A stretch of 64,000 bases of DNA, from the NCBI GenBank assembly GCA_017404935.1, contig JAFRBI010000007.1, positions 1 through 64,000 on the forward strand, given 5' to 3'. A program made the position numbers and the translations under genes. Position 1 is the first letter of the stretch. Each line of letters begins with the position of its first letter. Origin of the DNA: Candidatus Saccharimonadota bacterium. Lineage in GTDB: Bacteria > Patescibacteriota > Saccharimonadia > Saccharimonadales > Saccharimonadaceae. Of this stretch, positions 8,285 through 14,423 are shown piece by piece. The notes under the pieces were generated by a model. That model worked only from the letters and a program-made list of their open reading frames with translations. It was not told where the DNA came from and searched no databases.

Positions 8285-8308
8285 AAGCCCGAGATTTCGG
8301 GCTTTTTA
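8285..8308. terminator. Bidirectional terminator
   Basis: AAAAAGCCCGA and TCGGGCTTTTT form a symmetric stem between the toxin-antitoxin promoter and the small minus-strand frame. Confidence 0.75.
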
Positions 8309-8315
8309 TAATGTG

Positions 8316-8501
8316 CTAGGGGTTTTTAGATTTTTTGAGAGCAAATTTATAGATACTTTTTGTAGATAAAAGGGCCTCATCTACCATATCGTACCCATAA
8401 TGGTTCGCAATATTCTCAATTCGCCACTCGTTATCATGTTCTAAACCCCAGCCCACTTTCAAGTTTCTAAGCGTATTATACCACCAATTCAAGTTCCCCA
8501 A
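8316..8501 (-). CDS. Doubtful small protein (61 aa)
   Basis: The frame begins with TTG and has no ribosome binding site. A TATAAT box lies inside its first codons, so if it is expressed the true start may be further in (for example the TTG before KVGWGLEHD). It has a plausible soluble composition and a terminator behind it. No family is recognised. Confidence 0.25.
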   Translation of the reverse strand: MGNLNWWYNTLRNLKVGWGLEHDNEWRIENIANHYGYDMVDEALLSTKSIYKFALKKSKNP

Positions 8502-8586
8502 AAACGCTTATAGTATCTTGACATTTTTCATAAGGTATGATATAATATAAAGATTAGGGGGCGTATTTTAAGAAAGGGGTGAAAGT

Positions 8587-9165
8587 ATGTATCTAAACGG
8601 ATATACACTAGAGAATGTGATTTCAAGTTCTCTTCCAACCAAGCTATCTCGTTATACTGGTGTGGGGTTCTGCTATGAGTTTGCCGCATTAATGATGATT
8701 ACCCTGAAGGGTGATCATACAGCAAGGCTGGTCCAAGGATTTGTCACAGCACTAATTGATGGCAAACTTGAACGCTTTGCACATGCTTGGACAGAATATA
8801 CATCAAACGGTGATACAAAGGTTATAGATCTATACACAGCATTAAATGCTATGGACAAGACCAAATATTATAGAGAAAGAGAAGTTGAAGTAAAATTTAT
8901 ATCTAGTTATGAGTCTTTCTGGGAGACTCCAACGGCTCAAGTCCTCTATAGATGTATGCAGTCTAAAGATGTATCGTATATTTGGCCAATACTCGCAAAT
9001 TTCAGACCTATCGACCAACCATTCGGATTCCACACTCGATATCTTCCCAATCCCGACAAAATGGATCTCTTTGGGAAAGAAATGCCAGAGTGTTGGGTCA
9101 TCGGAAAAAACAATGAGCGGATTTTTATCCGCCAAGAGTTATTTGACCTAATAGTCGCCCCCTAA
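8587..9165 (+). CDS. Hypothetical protein with a transglutaminase-like Cys-His-Asp pattern
   Basis: The 192-residue protein shows GVGFCYEFAALM, AHAWTEY and VIDLY in that order and at spacings like the catalytic Cys, His and Asp of transglutaminase-like peptidases. This is a motif reading, not a firm family match. The promoter is a perfect consensus: TTGACA at 8518-8523, 17 bp, TATAAT at 8541-8546. A Shine-Dalgarno site (GAAAGGGGTG) precedes the ATG. There is no signal peptide, so it should be cytoplasmic. It is monocistronic with a terminator at about 9169-9194. Confidence 0.6.
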   Translation: MYLNGYTLENVISSSLPTKLSRYTGVGFCYEFAALMMITLKGDHTARLVQGFVTALIDGKLERFAHAWTEYTSNGDTKVIDLYTALNAMDKTKYYREREVEVKFISSYESFWETPTAQVLYRCMQSKDVSYIWPILANFRPIDQPFGFHTRYLPNPDKMDLFGKEMPECWVIGKNNERIFIRQELFDLIVAP

Positions 9166-9206
9166 TAATTAGCCCCTATTTAAGGGGCTTTTTTCTGCAA
9201 CAAAAA

Positions 9207-9294
9207 TGGCGGAGATGAAAGGATTCGAACCTTCGAGACATTTCTGCCCACACGATTTCGAGTCGTGCGCCTTCAACCACTCGGCCACATCTCC
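9207..9294 (-). tRNA. tRNA-Ser (anticodon CGA)
   Basis: On the minus strand the acceptor GGAGATG pairs with CATCTCC, followed by discriminator G and an encoded CCA. The anticodon stem CACGA/TCGTG holds the loop CTCGAAA (CGA, reads UCG). The long variable arm of class II tRNAs is present. Unlike the three other tRNAs in the window it has no repeated 3' end behind it. Confidence 0.95.
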
Positions 9295-9348
9295 GCCTCT
9301 TATTTTACCATAAAATGTGCTATAATGAAATCAACTAAGGAGTAAAAT

Positions 9349-10317
9349 ATGGACAACAAATCAATTTACAAAAAAACCATTGGTTTTTCCCTGTGGCGTG
9401 TCCTCTGGGATTTTCTAGCTTGCGTAGCTTTCTTTGGTATGGCTGCAGCTGGTTTTATCATCGCTGATAAGGCTACCAACTATGGCCTCGTTGGTCTCGG
9501 TATTGGGGCTATTCTTGGCGCGGTTGCCGCTTGGCTGATTTTACACTTCGTTGGCTACACCTACAAAGCTGGCCAAATTGCTATGATGACCAAGGGTGTT
9601 GTAGAAGGTAAACTCCCAGAAAACACCATCAAAGAAGGTAGAAAAATCGTCAAAGAACGCTTTTCCACCGTTACTGCTTACTATTTTGTCACTGGTGCTA
9701 TCAAGGGTATTTTCAATCAGATCGGCACCGGCATCACTGCCATTGGCCAAGCCGTCGGTGGCGATACCGGTGGTTCCATCGGCAGCACCATCTCTGCGGT
9801 TATTAACACCATCATCGCCTATCTTTGCGATTGTTGTCTTGGCTGGGTCTTTTACAAAAAAGACGAATCTGCCACTAAGGCCACTCTAGAAGGCGCTGCC
9901 ATCTTCTTCAAACACGGCAAAACCTTACTCAAAAACCTCGGTCGCATCTTTGGCATCAGCCTAATTTCCTTCCTCGTAATTGGTGGCATCTTCTTTGGCA
10001 TTACCTACCTTATTCTTCAAGCCTTCCCAGATGCAATGGCCGCCTTACAAGGCGAAATCGCCCAACTCTTTACCGAAAACGGCGAAGCCGTCCCAGAGGT
10101 TTTCCAGAGCGTACTTACCCTCAACCTCACCTGTTCTGCCATTTCAGGCATCATCTTCTGGTCCATGATTCACTCCACCTTTATTCGCCCATTCATCTTG
10201 GCCGGCGTTCTTAGAAACTTTATCGAATCTGGCAAAGCCGAAAAAATTTCCGAAGGCGATCTCAAAGAACTAGACCAAAAATCTAAGAAATTCGCCAAGC
10301 TTCACGCCGAAGGTTAA
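9349..10317 (+). CDS. Hypothetical polytopic membrane protein
   Basis: The 322-residue protein has about six hydrophobic segments in two blocks (residues 15-75 and 200-290) with a Gly-rich segment (GTGITAIGQAVGGDTGG) between them. No domain is recognised. The start follows TAAGGAG, and a TATAAT box lies at 9321-9326. The DUF6512-like gene follows after nine bases, so both are likely one unit with folC. Confidence 0.6.
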   Translation: MDNKSIYKKTIGFSLWRVLWDFLACVAFFGMAAAGFIIADKATNYGLVGLGIGAILGAVAAWLILHFVGYTYKAGQIAMMTKGVVEGKLPENTIKEGRKIVKERFSTVTAYYFVTGAIKGIFNQIGTGITAIGQAVGGDTGGSIGSTISAVINTIIAYLCDCCLGWVFYKKDESATKATLEGAAIFFKHGKTLLKNLGRIFGISLISFLVIGGIFFGITYLILQAFPDAMAALQGEIAQLFTENGEAVPEVFQSVLTLNLTCSAISGIIFWSMIHSTFIRPFILAGVLRNFIESGKAEKISEGDLKELDQKSKKFAKLHAEG

Positions 10318-10326
10318 GGGGTAGAT

Positions 10327-10881
10327 ATGGATCAAATATTGTTCACCTGGATCAGCATTGTTGTTATCTTCTCTGTTGGCTGCCTTGCCCATTTTCTCTA
10401 CGACATCCTCAAAGGCCCAAAGGCACTCGGGATTTTTGTCGCTATCAACGAATCTACCTGGGAACATATCAAAATTGCCATCACCCCTACCTTATTATGG
10501 GGTCTCGTAGACGGCTACATTTATGGTGAAAACCCCAATTATTTCACCGCCAAATTGGCAAGTCTCCTTATTATCACCTTTTTTATTCCGTTCGTTTTTT
10601 ACTCTTACACTAGAATTTCCAAAAAGCCAATTCTCCCTATAGATATTCTCACTTTTGTCACGGCTATTATTTTGTCTCAATTCGCCTTTTACGGTATTGT
10701 CAATCTAGAAGCTTTCCCTCACCCAATTATTTATCTCTCGGCGCTCGGAGTATTTTGCTTCTTTGGTTCTTATATGACGCTCACTCTCCTTCCCTTAAAA
10801 GGCCCGATTTTCAAAGACCCTATCACCGGTAAATACGGTTTTAGAGCTCATCGTAATTTTTTCAAAAAAGGCAAAAAATAA
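10327..10881 (+). CDS. DUF6512-like membrane protein
   Basis: The 184-residue protein has five membrane helices and the segment AINESTWEHIKIAITP after the second helix, which resembles the conserved N-E-S-x-W-E-H-x-K block of DUF6512 proteins. Its function is unknown. It sits six bases before folC. Confidence 0.6.
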   Translation: MDQILFTWISIVVIFSVGCLAHFLYDILKGPKALGIFVAINESTWEHIKIAITPTLLWGLVDGYIYGENPNYFTAKLASLLIITFFIPFVFYSYTRISKKPILPIDILTFVTAIILSQFAFYGIVNLEAFPHPIIYLSALGVFCFFGSYMTLTLLPLKGPIFKDPITGKYGFRAHRNFFKKGKK

Positions 10882-10887
10882 CCGATT

Positions 10888-11973
10888 ATGAATCCCGAAA
10901 ATCTTAAACTCACGGCCACTTTGTGTGAAAAATTCGGCCATCCCGAAAGATTTTGCCCCTGTTTCCACGTTGCCGGGTCCAAGGGCAAAGGCACCATCGC
11001 AGCCGGCATCGCTGCTATTTTAAGAGAAAAAGGTTTTAAAACCGGCGTGTATTCTTCGCCACATGTCTATGATATTTATGAGCGTTTTTCCACCGGTGAC
11101 GGGCCATTCAAGCCAGAAATTTACGAAAAAGCTAAGAGAGAATTAAAATCTAAAGTCAAAGAAAAACTTCCTTGGCCGGTAGAAATGACACTTTTTGCAA
11201 TGTTAGTTTTTAGAGAAGCCAAAGTAGATTATGCTGTTTACGAAGTAGGTCTGGGTGGCCGCCTTGACCCCACCAACGTGATCAGCCCACTTGTCATCGC
11301 TATGGGCCCAGTAGAATTGGAGCACACGCAAATTCTCGGCGACACTCTTACCAAAATCGCCACCGAAAAAGCCGGCATTTTTAAACCAAATGTCCCTGTA
11401 ATTTCTGCCCCACAGCCATCCGAAGTAAAAGCCGTTTTTGGGAAAATAGAATATCTAGAAGATGACGAATATCAGGTAGAAGACGCCAAAATCGCCGCAA
11501 GATGTGTCAAAACGGTTTTTAAAGATTTAGACGAAGAAGCTGCCATTTCCACCGCTTTAAGTGTTCGCCTCCCTGGCCGCTACGAAAAAATCGAAAACTA
11601 CCACGGCCTTCCGTATCTTTTAATGGACGGCGCCCACACCGAAAACAGCATCAAAAAAGTCCTAGCCCGCATGAAAAAAGACGGAGTAAAAGGCAACCTC
11701 ATCTTCGCTTGTGCCGCCGGAAAAAACGTCGAAAAAATGGCAAAAGCAATTATTGATTCTGGGCTATTTAGTGCTATTTATCTCACTCGCCCCGGCGATT
11801 TCAAGAAATCTGACTTGCCTCGCACCGAAAAAGCCTTTAAAGATGCCTCTGTTAAAATCTACGCAAATTCAGATTATAAAGCCCTTATCAAAAAGGCTCT
11901 AGACGATTCCAAAGCCCAAAAACTTCCGTGCATCACACTTGGCTCTTTATATTTACCAGAACATATGGTATAA
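10888..11973 (+). CDS. folC: Folylpolyglutamate synthase / dihydrofolate synthase-like ligase
   Basis: The protein (361 residues, somewhat short) has the FolC P-loop VAGSKGKGT, the SSPH(V) motif, VYEVGLGGRLDPTNVI, ELEHTQILGDTLTKIATEKAGIF and the C-terminal LPGRYEKI and DGAHTENS blocks. FolC adds glutamate to folates with ATP. Patescibacteria usually lack folate synthesis, so it probably acts on folate taken from a host or neighbour. It follows the DUF6512-like gene by six bases. Confidence 0.88.
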   Translation: MNPENLKLTATLCEKFGHPERFCPCFHVAGSKGKGTIAAGIAAILREKGFKTGVYSSPHVYDIYERFSTGDGPFKPEIYEKAKRELKSKVKEKLPWPVEMTLFAMLVFREAKVDYAVYEVGLGGRLDPTNVISPLVIAMGPVELEHTQILGDTLTKIATEKAGIFKPNVPVISAPQPSEVKAVFGKIEYLEDDEYQVEDAKIAARCVKTVFKDLDEEAAISTALSVRLPGRYEKIENYHGLPYLLMDGAHTENSIKKVLARMKKDGVKGNLIFACAAGKNVEKMAKAIIDSGLFSAIYLTRPGDFKKSDLPRTEKAFKDASVKIYANSDYKALIKKALDDSKAQKLPCITLGSLYLPEHMV

Positions 11974-12014
11974 TAGTAGCGTCACCTTTTTGGTGATGCT
12001 CATTTAATTTCTAG

Positions 12015-12034
12015 GTGGATGTTTAAACATCCAC
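12015..12034. terminator. Perfect 20-bp palindrome before tRNA-Arg
   Basis: GTGGATGTTT and its exact reverse complement abut with no loop between folC and the tRNA. It could end the folC mRNA weakly or guide 5' processing of the tRNA precursor. There is no T run. Confidence 0.35.
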
Positions 12035-12038
12035 ATTT

Positions 12039-12115
12039 GCACCCGTAGCTCAGCTGGATAGAGCGTTTGCTTGCGGAGCAAAAGGTCGCACGTTCAAATC
12101 GTGTCGGGTGTACCA
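12039..12115 (+). tRNA. tRNA-Arg (anticodon GCG)
   Basis: The acceptor GCACCCG pairs with CGGGTGT (one G-U pair), followed by A and encoded CCA. The anticodon stem TTTGC/GCAAA encloses TTGCGGA, giving anticodon GCG. Most bacteria read CGY with ICG (an ACG gene plus TadA), so a GCG tRNA-Arg is unusual. The last 18 bases and the following hairpin are repeated 79 bp downstream. Confidence 0.92.
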
Positions 12116-12210
12116 AAATCAGAAAACGAGAGCTTGCTCTCGGTTTTTTGATTTTGGTGCGCCCGACTAGATCCCTATCGTGTCGGGTGTACCAAAATCA
12201 GAAAACGAGA
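12098..12210 (+). repeat. Direct repeat of the tRNA-Arg 3' end with hairpins
   Basis: A 34-bp sequence at 12098-12131, made of the last 18 bases of the tRNA gene plus 16 flanking bases, recurs exactly at 12177-12210. Between them a hairpin (stem CGAGAG/CTCTCG) extends outward so that ACCAAAATCA pairs with TGATTTTGGT and tRNA bases GTCGGG pair with CCCGAC at 12162-12167. The second copy runs into a terminator (GAGACTTTAGTCTC plus T6). Confidence 0.85.
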
Positions 12211-12241
12211 CTTTAGTCTCATTTTTTGTTATAATAAAACC

Positions 12242-12733
12242 ATGGATTGGGATAAAGCAACAGATATCATGGTCGCCACGGCCATCGCCACTGCTATCAT
12301 CTTTTTTGTGATGGGTGTTACACAGTGGTTTAAACGTAAATCTTTCAAAAAAATCGACAAGCCACTCCTCGCTTTGACTGTGCCATACGCCCTAGTCGCT
12401 ATCACTTACGTTGTTTTTGATTACATCTTTGTCTTAAATACTCGCCCAGACGGTTCCGGCGAAGCCAGCTTCCCTTCCACCCACACTCTGATCACCACCA
12501 CCTTTTTCCTTTGCGTTGCCATCGCCATCCCTTATTACATCAAGCAAAAATCTATCATCGCTCTCTTAGATGTCATTATGCTCGCCTTTATCATTCTCGT
12601 TCCGGTCGGCCGCGTGCTCGCCAACAAACATTGGGTTTCAGACTGTATCGGCGCACTAATTTTCTCTGTTATTTTTGCCGGCATTTACTTTATTTTAGTT
12701 AAAAAACTAACGAAAGGAGCCAAAAATGAGTAG
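12242..12733 (+). CDS. PAP2-family membrane phosphatase
   Basis: The 163-residue protein has five membrane helices and the phosphatase signature: TRPDGSGEASFPSTH (motif 2 with PSTH in place of PSGH) and GRVLANKHWVSD (motif 3). Such enzymes dephosphorylate undecaprenyl pyrophosphate or other lipid phosphates at the membrane. TATAAT at 12230-12235 ends six bases before the ATG, so the mRNA is leaderless. It overlaps the HIT gene by eight bases. Confidence 0.85.
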   Translation: MDWDKATDIMVATAIATAIIFFVMGVTQWFKRKSFKKIDKPLLALTVPYALVAITYVVFDYIFVLNTRPDGSGEASFPSTHTLITTTFFLCVAIAIPYYIKQKSIIALLDVIMLAFIILVPVGRVLANKHWVSDCIGALIFSVIFAGIYFILVKKLTKGAKNE

Positions 12734-13100
12734 CATTTTCTCTAAAATTATCGCAGGCGAAATCCCTTGTTACAAAATTTATGAAGACGACAAGACCTTT
12801 GCCTTTTTAGACATTCATCCAGAAACCATGGGTCACACCCTTGTAATTCCTAAAAAAGAAGTCGATAAAATTTACGAACTAGAAGATGAAGATTACGACG
12901 CTCTGATGAAAACCGTCAAAAAACTCTCCCGCCATATGGAAAAAATTCTCGGTTCTCGCATCCTCTGGAAAGTGGTTGGCACCGACGTCCCTCACGCCCA
13001 CGTCCACCTGATGCCACTAGACGAAAATTGGCGGTACGGCAAAACTTTAGAACCTACCGAAGACGAATTTATAGAAATCCAAAAAAAGCTAGCAATATAA
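12726..13100 (+). CDS. HIT-family nucleotide hydrolase
   Basis: The protein begins SIFSKIIAGEIPCYKIYEDD and ends in the histidine triad HAHVHLMP, typical of HinT-like purine nucleoside phosphoramidases. It is 124 residues long, close to the usual 110-140. The start lies behind AAAGGAG inside the end of the PAP2 gene, suggesting translational coupling. Confidence 0.92.
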   Translation: MSSIFSKIIAGEIPCYKIYEDDKTFAFLDIHPETMGHTLVIPKKEVDKIYELEDEDYDALMKTVKKLSRHMEKILGSRILWKVVGTDVPHAHVHLMPLDENWRYGKTLEPTEDEFIEIQKKLAI

Positions 13101-13105
13101 AAAGC

Positions 13106-13138
13106 CCAGGAAAAACGCCCCATTAGGGGCGTTTTCAA
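13106..13138 (+). terminator. Rho-independent terminator
   Basis: AAAAACGCCCC, TTA, GGGGCGTTTTC behind the HIT gene; symmetric enough to act on both strands. Confidence 0.8.
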
Positions 13139-13142
13139 AGGT

Positions 13143-13171
13143 CGATATTCAGTTGTACGATATTCAGTTGT
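13143..13171. repeat. Short tandem repeat at a gene end
   Basis: CGATATTCAGTTGT occurs at 13143-13156 and 13158-13171. The second copy touches the stop codon of the minus-strand gene, whose final residues RARARA come from a GC-rich alternating purine/pyrimidine run. Confidence 0.5.
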
Positions 13172-13467
13172 TATGCGCGTGCGCGCGCCCGCTTGAATGA
13201 AGCGTTAAGTCTAGCAGAATAGTTACTGTGCCAGAGCAAAACCTCCTGAGAGCTTGCCAAAATGGCAATACGATAATGCTCCGTTTCTTCCCCCAGTACC
13301 GCACTAGAACAAACGAGTTTGGGCGTCTTGCCTTCATCAAACAGCATATGCAATTTTCCCGTCGCCTCGTCATAGCGCCATCTGTATGGCGCCTCCAGAT
13401 TCTCGTAGTCAGAATTTCCCCATTCTTCATCTACGAATTGGTTGCCAGTAACTCTGTTGTCGTCCAT
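13171..13467 (-). CDS. Hypothetical protein
   Basis: The 98-residue product starts at the ATG at 13467, six bases behind AAAGGAGG; the upstream in-frame ATG lacks such a site. It is acidic at the N-terminus and basic at the C-terminus (RARARA), with a WRYDEATGKLHMLFD segment. No domain is recognised. Confidence 0.55.
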   Translation of the reverse strand: MDDNRVTGNQFVDEEWGNSDYENLEAPYRWRYDEATGKLHMLFDEGKTPKLVCSSAVLGEETEHYRIAILASSQEVLLWHSNYSARLNASFKRARARA

Positions 13468-13616
13468 TTTACGACCTCCTTTATATACTACGAGGGCTTT
13501 CACCTCACCAGCACTATCTTTCTATTTTATCACACTTATGTTAATTTGTCAATACCTTTAGCCTATGGTATAATTGAGCGAGTTGGTGGGAGTATATTAA
13601 AAGTGAGGTGATTATT

Positions 13617-14351
13617 TTGAGCAATGCGCAAATTTTATGGAATAACTGGAGTAAATACGACGATTTGGACAGCATTTTGAGGCAAGGTTTTCTGGCCGCC
13701 AGAATTTACGGTTTTGGCAATGAGGCCATCCCTATGATTGAGAAATATCACGCCGAAACTACCTTAGTTCATTCTGGGCGCACCGCTATGCTCTTCTCTG
13801 ATATGATGGATCTGTGGCCAGCTTATTTCAAAGATGTGGACAAATATACGGCTTTGAAGGTGGCATTAAACCACGACATCGGTGAACTTTCGGTCGGCGA
13901 TGTGGTAGATGACGGTCGCATAGAGCACGAAGAAAAGAAAAATCCGGAGTGGAACGCGGTTCAAAACCATTATTTCTCTCATTCTGAGCAGATTTATTTA
14001 AACTGCAAAGGTATCCACCGCGAGTTTGAAGATGCCAGCACCTTCTTGGGCCAGAGTATCAAGTTGGCCGATAAGTTGGACTTTATTGCTGAGCTCATCA
14101 AGCTAAACAGCGATGGCTACATCACAACCAATCGTAAATATTTTACCAAAGGCGATTTGGCATTGTGCAGAGAAATCAAACACTATGATCTGATAGATGG
14201 CTGCTCAAACCATTTACGCCGTCTGATGCACAAGCACGATTTTGATCAGAGATTGGTGCAAATCGCAGTGCAGTTTTTGACCTGCGGGCTTGCTACCCTT
14301 GGCCGCCCCTTCTTTGAATGGTGGCAACCCGACGAATTCGGCTGGTACTAA
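13617..14351 (+). CDS. HD-domain metal-dependent hydrolase
   Basis: The 244-residue protein has the HD pattern: H in VHSGRTAMLFSDM, the paired NHDIGELSVGD, and D in LADKLDFI. It resembles YfbR/HDDC2-like 5'-nucleotidases or phosphohydrolases. The TTG at 13617 is chosen because GAGGTG ends six bases before it. A TATAAT box at 13569-13574 gives a leader of about 40 bases. A terminator follows at about 14365-14390. Confidence 0.75.
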   Translation: MSNAQILWNNWSKYDDLDSILRQGFLAARIYGFGNEAIPMIEKYHAETTLVHSGRTAMLFSDMMDLWPAYFKDVDKYTALKVALNHDIGELSVGDVVDDGRIEHEEKKNPEWNAVQNHYFSHSEQIYLNCKGIHREFEDASTFLGQSIKLADKLDFIAELIKLNSDGYITTNRKYFTKGDLALCREIKHYDLIDGCSNHLRRLMHKHDFDQRLVQIAVQFLTCGLATLGRPFFEWWQPDEFGWY

Positions 14352-14423
14352 CCTCACCAACACCAAAGCCCCCTTAAAGGGGGCTTTTTCATTCCCTTAA
14401 AAAGTGGTATAATTGTGATAATT

